A DNA stretch of 64,000 nucleotides from positions 310,001 to 374,000 of the forward strand of contig JBHGNT010000013.1 in NCBI GenBank assembly GCA_043228905.1, written 5' to 3'. The notes under the pieces were generated by a model. That model was not told the DNA's origin. It ran no database searches and was given only the letters and a program-made list of their open reading frames with translations. Made by a program: the position numbers and the translations under genes. The stretch comes from Azolla caroliniana (taxonomy: Eukaryota > Polypodiophyta). Positions 1 to 11,334 of this stretch are shown here, piece after piece (the first letter of the stretch is position 1; the number at the start of each line of letters is the position of its first letter).

Positions 1-329
1 TAAAAGCTATATTAAAAAACAATAATCACTCTCTGTGTATTACAACTGTGCTCATTAGCACTATATATACAAGTCCTTGTGGGACTGACAGAAGAACCGC
101 ATACTTCAATGCTCACATGAGCATCTGACACTTACTACGAGAGTATAATTGCTTAGTAGTCTAAACTAATACTAGGCTTCTAGTTACTAATTGGATCCGG
201 CTAACCGGCTCCCCAACTCACCGGCTCTGTTGCTTGCCGGCTCGGTTGCTCACAGCTTACCAATCCGTCTCGCTTGCCGGCTCAGGCTTATTCAACCGAT
301 CCGGTTCCAGTTGAGCTTGCCGCTCAACA
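1..329 (-). repeat. Copia fragment C, 3' LTR (cut by window edge)
   Basis: Read on the minus strand this is an LTR beginning TGTTGAGCGGCAAGC at 329. It matches the plus-strand LTRs at 4004-4417, 8876-9287 and 10588-11002. It shares the AATACACA..GAGTGATTATTG segment with the LTR at 10588-11002 but not with the two LTRs of B, so it belongs to the same subfamily as A. The window starts inside it, so roughly its last 85 bases and any flanking duplication are not visible. Confidence 0.9.
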
Positions 330-1378
330 CTCCCCCTCAAGCTGAACTTGAGGTTGGATCCTAGTGTCAGGCTCTATGGCAGTCGGTTCTTCCAACCGAC
401 TTCTCCTGGCGTCGCTCCACGTTGCTCGCGCTCCTCGTCCGGTCCGGTTCTGTTTGCCAAGACCCCTCTTATTTTGCGCGCCTCAACCTTCCTGGTCGAT
501 ATGCCTGCTCAATAGGACCCTCTCAGCTCCTTTGTTGCTATGACTCCGGTGCTTGCCGATCCGTCGGTTCCTCCGCGATGGCATCGACTTCAACTGCATC
601 CATGTCTGCTTGGCCTTGAATTGATCCGGTTCTTCCGAATCTGTCTTTTGACCTGAATCGACTGTATCTGATTTGTTCCAACTCTTGTCCGAATCGGTTG
701 CTCCCGATTCGTCTTCTGGTTACAAGCCCTTCTTCCTTCGGTCGGCTCTGTCCTTCTTGATTCTGCCGCCTCCTATTCTTCCCTCACCGGCGCAATTGGC
801 AGTGTCTTTGCCTTTGCCCGTTCTGGTGTCTTTGCCCGTTCTCCCCCTCAAGTGTGGCACGTCGAGATGCTGAACACCAAGCATTTCGGTGAAGTGTTGC
901 AACTTGTCCGATCCAAGTGATTCGGTGAAGATGTCGGCAACTTGCCGATTCGTGTGAACATACCGAAGTTCAACCTCACCGCTCAGGACTCGCTCACACA
1001 CGAAGTGATTGTGCACTTCTATGTGCTTTGTGCAAGCATGGAATACGGGGTTCTTGGCGAGTTGCGTGTTGCTTATGTTGTCGCAATAGACCAGAATCGG
1101 GGTCGGTACCTCGATCCGTAGGTCTTGCAGCAATTGCCAAAGCCAAATGGCTTCACAGGTGGCAATGGTAGCGCCCCGATACTCAGCCTCAGTGCTCGAC
1201 AGAGCAACTATTGGATGCTTTTTGCTGCTCCACGAAACAGCCGCACTACCTAAGGAAAACATATAATCGGAGGTTGATCGGCGATATGATGAATCGCCGG
1301 CCCAGTCGGCATCTGTGTAACCGACTAGCTCTTTGGGTATACCGCGCTAATATAACAATCTCTGGCAATACAAACCTG
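330..1378 (-). pseudogene. Copia fragment C, RNase H end of pol
   Basis: This is the 3' end of a Ty1/Copia pol on the minus strand. A polypurine tract (330-342, antisense) abuts the LTR. The frame at 720-1262 encodes the C-terminal RNase H: SSTEAEYRG and VYCDNIS carry catalytic acidic residues, followed by the HIEVHNHFVCERV tail typical of Copia. The domain start (DADWAGD-like) lies at about 1280-1330 in another frame, so the copy is broken. Similarity stops at about 1378, where sequence from the opposite strand of the same family begins. There is no reverse transcriptase, integrase or gag here. Confidence 0.85.
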
Positions 1379-2871
1379 CAACGGAATGCTGGTACTCTGG
1401 CAAGAAGGGCCACAGAGAAAGCGAGTGCTGGAGAAAGCGCGCCGATTCCGACAAATCCGAATCCGGCAAGGTTGGCAAGGATGGCCGGCAAAGCTCGCAC
1501 TACGCGAAGGGATCGGGAGGATCCAAGAACGGTAACGGGCCAGCCTTGGTGATGAAGCACGAGGCGAACTCGATGAAGAAGACCACTTCCAAATCGGAGG
1601 AACTCTGGTATGTTGATTCTGGTGCGTCGAACCACATCAGGAGCCACAAAGAGTGGTTCTCCTTTTTGGAGAAACCGGATCAACCAGGAGAAGTCGAAAC
1701 CGGAGACGACACTACTCACCCAATCGTGCACGTCGGAGAAGTCCCTTTGAGCCACGTGGGACAGAAGGGGAAATTGATGAATGTATTACACGTTCCGACA
1801 ATCACAAAGAACCTGGTGTTAGTCGGACAGATCGTCGACCAGGGGATGCAAGTGCGGTTTACGCACCTTGGGTGCTTCATCGAGGAAGAGGGCCAAATTA
1901 TTGCGCAAGGGCGCAGAGACAGGAGGATGTTTATCCTCCACACGAATCACGTTGGCACCTCTCTATTTGCAAAAGGACAGAAGGTCGAATCAGACATCGA
2001 CCTGTGGCACAAGCGGATAGGCCACGTCAATTACCGGAGGCTTCAAGACCTGCAAACGAAACAAGTTGTTTTCGGTTTGCCGAAGTTCAGCGGCCGGTAG
2101 GCCCAAGTATGTGAAGCCTGCCAACTCGGGAAGCAACACCGGCTTCCATTCCCTACCGAACGTAACCGGAGCCGTAACAAGCTCGACCTAATCCATTCGG
2201 ATGTGTGGGGACCGGCACAGAATGTTAGTCTTGGCGGGAGTCGATATTTCGTCTCCTTCATCGACGACTATACGCGGCACACATGGATCTACCTCATTGA
2301 GCGGAAGAGTGAAGTCTTCGAGTGTTTCCGGAGTCTCCAAAGCATGGTGGAACGGGAATCGGAGAGGAAGATCAAATGCCTGCGGTCGGATGGCGGGAAA
2401 GAATACTTTTCTAACCAATTCAACAGTTATCTGCAGCAAACGGGAATTCGGCGAGAATTCAACTGCACATACACACCGCAACAGAATGGTGTTGCCGAAA
2501 GGAAGAACCGGTCGCTTATCGATGTGGCAAGGGCAATGCTGGAGTAGAAGAGCATGCGCAAATTCTACTGGGCGGAGGCAGTCCGAATGACTGTCTACAT
2601 GCAGAACCGGATCGGTGACAAGGTGTCAGCTCACGAGCTGTATTTCGGGCGGAAGCCGAATTTGAGACACCTTAAGATCTTCGGTAGCATTGAATATGTG
2701 CATGTACCGGATGAGAAGCGAAGGAAGCTGGATGCAAAATCGGAAACATGCATCCTAGTCGTCTATGTTCAAGAGCAAAAGGGTTATAAGTGTTATTACC
2801 CCCGGACAAAGCAGGTCCGAGTTAGTCGAGATGTCGAATTTGATGAATCGGCATCATGGTACTCAGGATGA
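1379..2871 (+). pseudogene. Element A gag end, protease and integrase
   Basis: This is a fragment of the Copia polyprotein. A zinc-knuckle relic near 1385-1430 reads CWYSGKKGHRESEC, with Ser in place of the second Cys. The aspartic protease follows with WYVDSGASNH (about 1600-1635). The GAG pre-integrase domain has LWHKRIGHVNYRRL and C-x2-C (CEACQLGKQHRLPF). The integrase core has HSDVWGP, RSDGGKEY and QNGVAERKNRSL, giving the D, D and E residues. In-frame TAG codons interrupt at 2098 and 2545. Function when intact: proteolytic maturation and insertion of element cDNA. Confidence 0.85.
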
Positions 2872-4003
2872 GAGTCCGGAATCGTTCGGGTTAAGTGGGC
2901 CGAACGTGAGACTGAGTCAGTCTCACCATTCAGATGAGGAACCGGTGAGTAGTGGAGACTCTCCCGTGCACTCTCCCGAGGAGACGGTTCATGCGCAAAG
3001 AGAAGGGGAAGAAGAAGATGCCGGAATTCGAAACCGACAACGATGAGTCGGATCGGTGTGCGTCCAACTCCAGCAAGTAGAATGGCGGATCTTCGGCAAC
3101 GAAGACCAATTCGGCTAAGAAGGGCCTCAAACCGGGTAATGGTGAGTTACGCCGGTCCACCCGCCAGAAGGATCCCGTCAAGCGGTACAGGTACAATGAG
3201 TACATGGTGCATCACTATGCATACATGACTAAGGTGGCGGAGGTGCGTGAGCCGGAGAGCTCCACAGAAGCGGCCAAGGACGCAAATTGGCGTGCCGCTA
3301 TGGACAAAGAAATGCGGGCACTTGATGTCAATGAGACATGGGACCTGGTTGACCCTCCTCATCACTTTAAACCGATCGGATGCAAGTGGATATACAAGGT
3401 AAAGTACAACGCCGACGGTTCTGTTAACCGGTATAAAGCCCGGTTAGTGGCGAAGGGATACGCGCAAACCCACGGAATCGGCTACGACGAGACCTTCGCT
3501 CCTGTAGCGAAGATGACGACAGTTCGACTGGTGCTGGCGGTTGTTGCGGCAAGGGGGTGGCATCTTCATCAGATGGATGTGAAGAATGCATTTCTTCAAG
3601 GTGATCTTGAAGAAGAAGTCTTCATGACTCAGCCTCCCGGTTTTCAATTGGAGATGAACACGTCGACGGTATGCCGGTTGAAGAAGTTGTTGTACGGCCT
3701 GAAGCAAGCCCCTCGAGCTTTGAATGCGAAGATTACGCACTGGTTGCGTAAGATGGGTTTTGTGGCCTCCAAATCGGACTCTTCATTGTTCATCCGGCAA
3801 GGCTCTACCCGTCCGGTATGTATATTGTTGTATGTTGATGATCTAGTCATCACTAGACCGGGTGTTCCAAAAATAAACCGCAGCAAGTCCCAGTTGTCGG
3901 ACGCATTTGAGATGAAGGATCTGGGGGACCTTCATTATTTTCTAGCGATCGAGGTGATCCGAACCCCAGACGGCATATTGCTCTCACAATGACATTATGT
4001 CTT
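2872..4003 (+). pseudogene. Element A reverse transcriptase (5' part)
   Basis: The frame at 3204-3992 encodes the Copia-type reverse transcriptase: CKWIYKVKYNADGSVNRYKA, then ETFAPVAKM, the QMDVKNAFLQGDL active-site block and the intact catalytic YVDD box (LLYVDDLVIT, about 3830-3850). The segment at 2872-3200 is the hydrophilic linker between integrase and RT and is in other frames. Compared with element B, about 100 bp of that linker is missing. A TGA follows LLSQ at 3990, and the frame is then cut at 4003 by the insertion of B. The domain continues at 9288. Confidence 0.88.
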
Positions 4004-4417
4004 TGTTGAGCGGCAAGCTCAACTGGAGCTAGATCGGCTAAATAAGCCTGAGCCGGCAAGCGAGACGGATCAGTAAGCAGTGAGCAACCGAGCCAGCAAG
4101 CAACAAAGCCGGTGAGCTGGGGAGCCGGTAAGCCGGATCCAATCAGTAACCGTAAGCCTAGTACTAGTGTAGACTACTAGGCAATTATAGTCTCGTAGTA
4201 AGTGTCAGATGCTCGTGTGAGCATTGAAGTACGTGGTACTTTTGTTAGTCCCACGAGGACTTGTATAAATAATGCTACTGAGCATAGTTGTATGTACTGA
4301 TTAATTATATTGTTTTTGAATATAGCATTTACGTTCTGCTCTCTCTGTCTCTCTCGCGTACTCTGTGTATTCACTACTTTCTCTGTTTTCTAACGCTTCC
4401 GCAAGTAATCGTTTACA
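4004..4417 (+). repeat. Element B 5' LTR
   Basis: The 414-bp LTR runs TGTTGAGCGG...CGTTTACA and matches the 3' LTR at 8876-9287 with scattered substitutions. A TATA-like GTATAAATAATG lies near 4263-4275 and should set the transcript start. A pyrimidine-rich (TCTC)n stretch follows near 4340-4355. The primer site begins at the very next base. Confidence 0.93.
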
Positions 4418-4430
4418 TGGTATCAAAGCG
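4418..4430 (+). promoter_or_regulatory. Element B primer binding site (initiator-Met tRNA type)
   Basis: TGGTATCAAAGCG directly follows the LTR and differs by one base from the plant consensus TGGTATCAGAGC, which is complementary to the 3' end of initiator-Met tRNA. This is the expected start of minus-strand cDNA synthesis. Confidence 0.88.
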
Positions 4431-4511
4431 CGAGGGTTGAGAACCTCCTCTGTAGCCGACAAATGCTGATAGCAAACCCTAACAGGTCGTAAAACAGCAG
4501 ACAGAGAAGTG

Positions 4512-6610
4512 ATGGATAGAGGGATGGCTAGCTCGCTCCCTATGGAGAAACTCGACAGATGCATCTATGCATCTTGGTCGTATAAGATGCACCAGTACCT
4601 GCTTGGGCATGACTACTGGAGTTTCGTCGAAGGAGCCAATGAAATAACACCTGATGCGGCACATAAAGACTTCCCAGTGTGGGAACAATCGGCAAGCAGA
4701 GTGATGTATTGCTTCGCGTCCAGTGTCGGAGACCAGCTGCTGAGCCACATCCGAGATGCCAAGACGCCGAAGGAGGCTTGGGGGAACCTGAAGAAGGTTT
4801 TTGCCACGAGCACTACAACCCGAAAGCTACAACTCTGACAGAAGTTAAGCAATGTCTGACAGAAGGATGTGTTGGTGGCGGAGTACATGGCCCGGATCAA
4901 AGAGATCTGTGACTCACTTGCCTCTATTAACGTTACCGTAGAGGAAGACGAGATGGTACAAGTTTGTCTTGGGGGCCTGGCGTCTAATTTCAGAGCGTTC
5001 CGAACGGTAGTGTGTACAAGGGAGAATACGCCGTCATTTTTCGACTTACAGTCGATGCTCCTTGTAGAGGAGAACCACGCCGGTGTGTCAACTAGCGCAC
5101 CCACTGACAACCAGATGTTGTACACGGAGGCAGATCGGTCCCGTGGGCGTGGTGGACGCGGCAGGTCGGCACGCAATGGAGGCGGCCGGCAAGAGCAAGA
5201 ACGAAGGCACAAAGAACGTGCCGACAGCAGTTTCAGGACTTCCGCAGGCAGGGGGAGTCATGGCGACACCGGAAGACAGCAAGAGTGCTCAACAACGGAA
5301 TGCTGGTACTCTGGCAAAAAGGGCCACAAAGAAAGCGAGTGCTGGAGAAAACGAGCCGATTCGGACAAATCCGGATCCGGCAAGCCCAGCAAGGATGGCC
5401 GGCAAAGCTCGCACTACGCGGAGGGATCGGGAGGATCCAAGAACGGTAACGGGCCAGCGTTGGTGGTGAAGCACAACGCGAACTCAATGAAGAAGACCAC
5501 TTCCAAATCGGAGGAAGTCTGGTATGTTGACTTCGGTGCGTCGAACCACATGACAAGCCACAAAGAGTGGTTCTCCTTTTCGGAAAAACCGGATCAACCA
5601 GGAGTAGTCGAAACCGGAGACGACACTCCTCACCCAATCGTGCACGTCGAAGAAGTCCCTTTGAGCCACGTCGGACATAAGGGGAAGTTGATGAACGTAT
5701 TACACGTTCCGACAATCACGAAGAACTTGGTGTCGGTCAGACAAATAGTCGACCAAGGGATGCAGGTGCGGTTTACGCACCTCGGATGCTTCATCGAGGA
5801 AGAGAGCCAAATTATTGCGCAAGGGCGCACAGACGGGAGGATGGTTATCCTCGACACCAATGACGTCGGCACCGCTCTATTTACAAAAGGACAGAAGGTC
5901 GAATCGGACATCGACCTCTGGCACAAGCAGATAGGCCATGTCAATTACCGGAGGCTTCAAGACATGCAAACGAAACAAGTTGTTTTCGGTTTGCCGAAAT
6001 TCAGCGGCCGGAAGGCCCAAGTATGTGAAGCTTGCCAACTCGGGGAGCAACACCGGCTTCCATTCCCTACCGAACGTAACAAGCCGTAACAATGGATCTA
6101 CCTCATTGAGTGTAAGAGTGAAGTCTTTGAGTGTTTCCTGAGTCTCCAAAGCATGGTGGAACGGGAATTGGAGAGGAAGATCAAATGCCTGCGGTTGGAT
6201 GGCGGGAAAGAATACTTTTCTAGCCAATTCAATAGTTATCTACAACAAATAGGAATTCGGCGAGAGTTTAGCTCCATATACACACCGCAACTGAACGGTG
6301 TTGCTGAGAGGAAGAACCGGTCGCTTATCGATGCGGCAAGGGCAATGCTGGAGGAGAAGAGCATGTCCAAATTCTACTAGGCGAAGGTAGTCCGAACGGC
6401 TGTCTACATCCAAAACCGGATCGGTGACAAGGTGTCAGCTCACGAGTTGTATTTCAGGCAGAATCCGAATTTGAGACACCTTAAGATCTTCGGTAGCATT
6501 GCATTTGTGCATGTACCGGATGAGAAGCGGAGCAAGCTGGATGCAAAATCGGAAAAATGCATCCTAGTCGGCTATGCTCAAGAGCAAAAGGGTTATAAGT
6601 GTTATAACCC
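4512..6610 (+). pseudogene. Element B gag, protease and integrase
   Basis: Gag starts at the ATG near 4512-4524 and carries the Copia gag fold (SWSYKMHQYLLG, then ARIKEICDSLASIN). Two TGA codons at about 4836 and 4855 interrupt it; both fit CGA changed to TGA. The zinc knuckle (about 5298-5345) reads CWYSGKKGHKESEC, again with Ser for the second Cys. The protease box is WYVDFGASNHM, with Phe replacing the Ser of DSGA. The integrase keeps its H/C zinc finger, but about 115 bp is deleted near 6085 relative to A. That deletion removes HSDVWGP and so the first catalytic Asp. A TAG replaces a Trp codon at about 6378. Confidence 0.88.
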
Positions 6611-8600
6611 CCGAACAAAGCAGGTCTGAATTAGTTGAGATGTCGAGTTTGATGAATCGTCATCGTGGTACTCCTTACTAACTCCGACTTCCAAATCTGA
6701 CCCGATGCCGGTGGATAAGGCTAGTGATCCTGAACCGGGCCCAGGTAGAGGATGATGAAGCGTGGACTCAGGATGAGAGTTTGGAATCGTTCCAGTTGAG
6801 TGGGCCGAACGAGAGAATGAGTCAATCTGACCAGTCCGATGAGGAACCGGCGAGTAGTGGAGACTCTGTCGTGCACTCCCCGCGCAAGGAACTGAGGAGA
6901 CGGTTCACGCGCAACGAGAAGGGGAAGAAGAAGATGCAGGAGTTCGAATCCGGCAACGATGAGTCAGATCGGTGTACGTCCGACTACGGCAAGGAGAAAG
7001 GCGGATCTTCAGCAATGAAGACCGAAGTGGCTAAGAAGGGCCTTAAACCGGGTAACGGTGAGTTCAAGGCACATCACTATGCGTACATGACTAAGGTGGC
7101 GGATGTGTGTGAGCCGGAGAGCTACGCAGAAGCGGCCAAGGACGCAAATTGACGTGCTACTATGGACAAAGAAATGCGGGCACTTGATCTCAACAAGACA
7201 TGGGACCTGGTTGACCCTCCTCGTCACTATAAACCAATTGGATGCAAGTGGATATACAAAGTAAAGTACAACACTGACAGTTCAGTTAACCGGTACAAGG
7301 CCCGGTTAGTGGTGAAGGGATATGCACAAACCCACTGAATCGACTACGACGAGACCTTCGCTCCTGTAGCGAAGATGACGACAGTTCGAGTAGTGCTGGT
7401 GGTTGTTGCGGCAAGGGGGTGGCATCTTCATCAGATGGATGTGAAGAATGCAGTTCTTCAAGGTGATCTTGAAAAAGAAGTCTTCATGACTCAGCCTCCC
7501 GGTTTTCAATCAGAGATGAACAAATCGGCGGTATGCCGGCTGAAGAAGTTGTTGTACGGCCTGAAGGAAGCCCCTCGAACTTGGAATGCGAAGATCACGC
7601 ACCGGTTGCATAAGATGGGGTTTGTGGCCTCCAAATCTGACTCTTCATTCTTCATCCGGCAAGGCCCAACCGGTCCGGTATGTATACTGCTGTATGTTGA
7701 TGATCTAGTCATCACCGGACCGGGTGTTCCAGAAATCAACCGTGTCAAGTCCCAGTTATTGGACGCATTTGAGATGAAGGATCTGGGGACCTTCATTATT
7801 TTCTAGGGATCGAGGTGATCCAAACCCCGGATGACATATTGCTCTCACAACTACATTACGTCTTGAATATGTTGTACAAGTTCGGCATGACAGAATGCCG
7901 ACCTATATCCACACCCTTGGATTGGAACCAGAAGCTTCGCCCCAACTCCGGACCGGCCTGTAACAAGGAACGGTTCTGACAAATTGTCGGAAGCCTTATT
8001 TACTTGACTATCACGCGACCCAACATCAATTATCCGGTTGGTATGATAAGTCAGTTCATGCAGAAGCCGACCGTGGAGCATCTTCAGTGCGCACAACGGA
8101 TATTGCGGTATGTCAGCGGCACCAAGGACCGGGGACTGTTTTACCGGCGAGGTATAACCGAAGAGCTCGTCGGTTACATAGATGCCGACTGGGCCGACGA
8201 TGCATCAGATCGACGATCAACCTCTTGTTACATGTTTTCCCTAGGTAGCGTGGTTGTTGCGTGGAGCAACAAAAAGCAACCAACATTTGTTCTGTCGAGC
8301 ACTGAGGCTGAGTATCGGGGTGCTACCATTTCCACCTGTGAAGCCATTTGGCTTCGGCGACTGCTGCAAGACCTACGGATCGAGGTACCACCCCGATTCT
8401 GGTCTACTGCGACAACATAAGCAGCATGCAACTCGCCAAGAAGGCCAAGACCCGAACATGGTCCGATGTGGTGAAGGGCTTGGAACCAAAAGGCGAATCG
8501 GGAGCAACCGATTTGGACAAGATCTGGAACGAATCGGAGACATTCGATTCGGTTCAACAGACAGATTCGGAAGAACTGGATCAATTCAAGGCCAAGTAGA
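6611..8600 (+). pseudogene. Element B reverse transcriptase and RNase H
   Basis: After a linker (6724-7152, open) the RT begins near 7150 with several stops. It continues at 7375-7806 with QMDVKNAVLQGDL, LKKLLYGLKEAPR and the intact LLYVDDLVITGPG box. One G is missing at about 7788 compared with A and shifts the frame. RNase H continues at 8004-8420 (ADWADDASDRRST, SSTEAEYRG, then VYCDNIS in another frame). The end of RNase H is deleted: AKK at about 8440 jumps to sequence that in A lies past the domain. No active RT/RNase H could be made. Confidence 0.88.
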
Positions 8601-8875
8601 CATGGATGCAGCGGAAGTCGATACCATCGCGGAGGAACCGACGGATCGGCAAGCACCGGTGTCATAGCAACGAAGGAGCTGAGAGGGGCCTATTGAGCAA
8701 ACATACCGACCGAGAAGATTGAGGCGTGCAGAACAAGAGGGGTCGCGGAAAACAGAACCGGACCGGACGAGGAGCGCGAGCAAGGCGGAGCGACGCCATG
8801 AGAAGTCGGTTGGAAGAACCGACTGCCGCAGAGACTGACACTAGGATCCAACCTCAAGTTGAGCTTGAGGGGGAG

Positions 8876-9287
8876 TGTTGAGCGGCAAGCTCAACTGGAG
8901 CCAGATCGACTGAATAAGCCTGAGCCGGCAAGCGAGACAGATCGTTAGATGTGAGCAACCGAGTCGGCAAGCAACAGAGCCGGTGTGTTGGGGAGCCGGT
9001 TAGCCGGATCCAATCAGTAACCGGAAGCCTAGTACTAGCGTAGACTACTAGGCAATTATGTCTCGTAGTAATTGTCAAATGCTCGTGTGAGCATTGAAGT
9101 ACGCGGTACTTCTGTCAGTCCCACGAGGACTTGTATAAATAATGCTATTGAGCATAATTGTATGTACTGAGTAATTATATCGTTTTTGAATATAGCTTTT
9201 ATGTTCTGCTCTCTCTGTCTCTCCCGCGTACTTTGTATATTCACTACTTTTTCTGTTTTCTAACGCTTTCGCAAGTAATCGTTTACA
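8876..9287 (+). repeat. Element B 3' LTR
   Basis: The 412-bp LTR runs TGTTGAGCGG...CGTTTACA, preceded by the polypurine tract TTGAGGGGGAG (8865-8875). Element A resumes immediately after it, with the repeated GTCTT. Confidence 0.93.
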
Positions 9288-10587
9288 GTCTTGAATATGT
9301 TGTACAAGTTCGGCATGACAGAATGGCGACCTGTATCCACACCCTTGGACTGGAACCAGAAGCTTCGTCCCAACTCCGGACCGTCCTGCAACGAGCAACG
9401 GTTCCGACAGATTGTCGGAAGCCTTATTTACTTGACTATCACGCGACCCGACATCAATTATCTGGTCGGAATGATAAGTCAGTTCATGGAGAAGCCGACC
9501 GTGGAGCATCTTTAGTGCGCGCAAAGGATATTGCGGTATGTCAGCGGCACGAAGGACAGGGGACTGTTATACCGGCGCGGTATACCCGAAGAGCTAGTCG
9601 GTTACACGGATGCCGACTGGGCCGGCGATGCATCAAATCGCCGATCAACCTCCGGTTACATGTTTTCCCTAGGTAGCGTGGTTGTTGCCTAGAGCAACAA
9701 AAAGCAGCCAACATTTGTTCTGTCGAGCACTGAGGCTGAGTATCGGGGCACTACCATTGCCACCTGTGAAGCCATTTGGCTTCGGCGACTGATGGAAGAC
9801 CTATAGATCGAGGTACCGACCCCGATTCTGGTCTATTGCGACAACATAAGCAGCATGCAACTCGCCAAGAACCCTGTATTCCATGCTCGCACAAAGCACA
9901 TAGAAGTGCACTATCACTTCGTGTGTGAGCGTGTCCTGAGCGGTGAGGTTGAACTTCGGTATGTTCACACGGATCGGCAAGTTGCCGACATCTTCACCAA
10001 ACCGATCGGACAAGTTACAGCAGTTCACCGAAATGCTTGGTGTTCAGCATCTCGACGTGCCACACTTGAGGGGGACAACGGGCAAAGACACCGGAACGGG
10101 CAAAGGCAAATAGACTATCGATTGCGCCGGTGAGGGAAGAACAGGAGGTGGCAGAGTCAAGAAGGACAGAGCCGACTGAAGGAAGAAGGGCTTGGAACTA
10201 GAAGATGAATCGGGAGCAACCGATTCAGACAAGAGTTGGAACGAATCGGAGACAGTCGATTCGGTTTGAAAGACAGATTCGGAAGAACCGGATCAACTCA
10301 AGGCCAAGCAGACACCGATGCAGCGGAAGTCGATGCCATCGTGGAGGAACCGATGGATCGGCAAGCGCAAGAGTCATAGCAACAAAGGAGCTTAGAGGGG
10401 CCTATTGAGCAGTCATACCGACCGAGAAGGTCGAGGCGCGTAGAACAAGAGGGGTCACGGAAAATAGAACCGGACCGGACGAGGAGCGCGAGCAAGGCGG
10501 AGCGGCGCCAGGAGAAGTCGGTTGGAAGAGCCGACTGCCACGAAGCCTGACACCAGGATCCAACCTCAAGTTGAGCTTGAGGGGGAG
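9288..10587 (+). pseudogene. Element A reverse transcriptase end and RNase H
   Basis: This continues the pol frame broken at 4003: LNMLYKFGMTEWRP, then TRPDINYLVGMISQF of the RT connection. RNase H has TDADWAGDASNRRST (about 9605-9650), SSTEAEYRG (about 9730) and VYCDNISSMQLAKN (9828-9870). It ends with the HIEVHYHFVCERV and ADIFTKP segments (9896-10010). In-frame stops at about 9513, 9690 and 9805 break it. A 500-bp untranslated tail and a polypurine tract (10571-10587) lead to the LTR. Confidence 0.88.
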
Positions 10588-11002
10588 TGTTGCGCGGCAA
10601 GCTCAACTGGAGCCGGATCAACTGAATAAGCCTGAGCCGGCAAGCGAGACGGATCGGTAAGCCGTGAGCAACTGAGCCAGCAAGCAACTGAGCCGGTGAG
10701 TTGGGGAGCCGGTTAGCCGGATCCAATCAGTAACTAGAAGCCTAGTATTAGTTTAGACTACTAGACAATTATAGTCTCGTAGTAAGTGTCAGATGCTCGT
10801 GTGAGCATTGAAGTACGCGGTACTTCTGTCAGTCCCAGAAGGACTTGTATAAATAGTGTTACTTAGCACAGTTGTAATACACAAAGAGTGATTATTGTTT
10901 TTGAATATATCTTTTATGTTCTACTCTCTCTGTCTCTCCCGTGTACTCTGTGTATTCACTGCCTTCTCTATTTTCTAACGCTTCCGCGAGTAATCGTTTA
11001 TA
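10588..11002 (+). repeat. Element A 3' LTR
   Basis: This is a 415-bp LTR with TGTTGCGCGG at its start. It ends GTTTATA where the other copies have GTTTACA, a C to T change in the terminal CA. A TATA-like TTGTATAAATAG lies near 10846-10857. The matching 5' LTR of A is absent. Confidence 0.9.
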
Positions 11003-11330
11003 CTAAAATTACAAGGTGGCTGAAGAGTGGTCTTGAACTAGAGTAGTTCATCACTAAGTAGATCTTCGACTTACATAGTGTACATCGAATTGTGCATGAT
11101 CACCATTTGGCGTACATGTTGTGTGCCACTTAGCATACATGTGTGGATGCCATTTGGCGGTCATCTAGTGTGTCTAGTGCTCCATAATTCTTAAATAATA
11201 ATAATATGAAAACATATTTATAATGAAAATAAGTGGGTATAATGGTTAGAGTGAAAGACCCTTGTTAAAGGTCACAAGTGCAAATCTTGATATTAACATT
11301 CTGTGATAGTCGGAAGTGTCGAAATTTATT
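11003..11330. other. Non-coding stretch with a tRNA-like motif
   Basis: No open frame of note. ATGATCACCATTTGGCG at 11097-11113 recurs at 62162-62178. About 120 bp further on, TAATGGTTAGAGTG and a degenerate B-box (AGTGCAAATCTTG) sit at 11238-11292, and the same order is seen near 62295-62340. I read this as part of a decayed LTR of the gypsy fragment next to it, but the boundaries cannot be placed. Confidence 0.35.
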
Positions 11331-11334
11331 GATA

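Larger units (their letters stand above)
4004..9287 (+). mobile_element. Copia element B, complete but defective, nested in A
   Basis: B has two LTRs (4004-4417 and 8876-9287), an initiator-Met-type primer site, gag-pol, a polypurine tract at 8867-8875 and a perfect 5-bp GTCTT duplication (3999-4003 and 9288-9292). It belongs to the same family as host element A but to a different LTR subfamily. Two TGA codons in gag, a deletion through the first integrase Asp, a frameshift after the RT and a deletion of the RNase H end make it non-autonomous. It is a clear case of one family inserting into itself. Confidence 0.95.
1379..11002 (+). mobile_element. Copia element A, 5'-truncated, split by B
   Basis: A is a Ty1/Copia retrotransposon without a 5' LTR, starting inside gag near the zinc knuckle. 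Its order is gag end, protease, integrase, reverse transcriptase, RNase H, polypurine tract and 3' LTR, which is the Copia order. Bases 4004-9287 are element B of the same family. The flanks ...ATTATGTCTT at 4003 and GTCTTGAATATG at 9288 join into one pol frame with a duplicated GTCTT. A contains stops, a deletion of about 100 bp near 2870, and a TGA at 3990, so it cannot act by itself. Confidence 0.9.
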
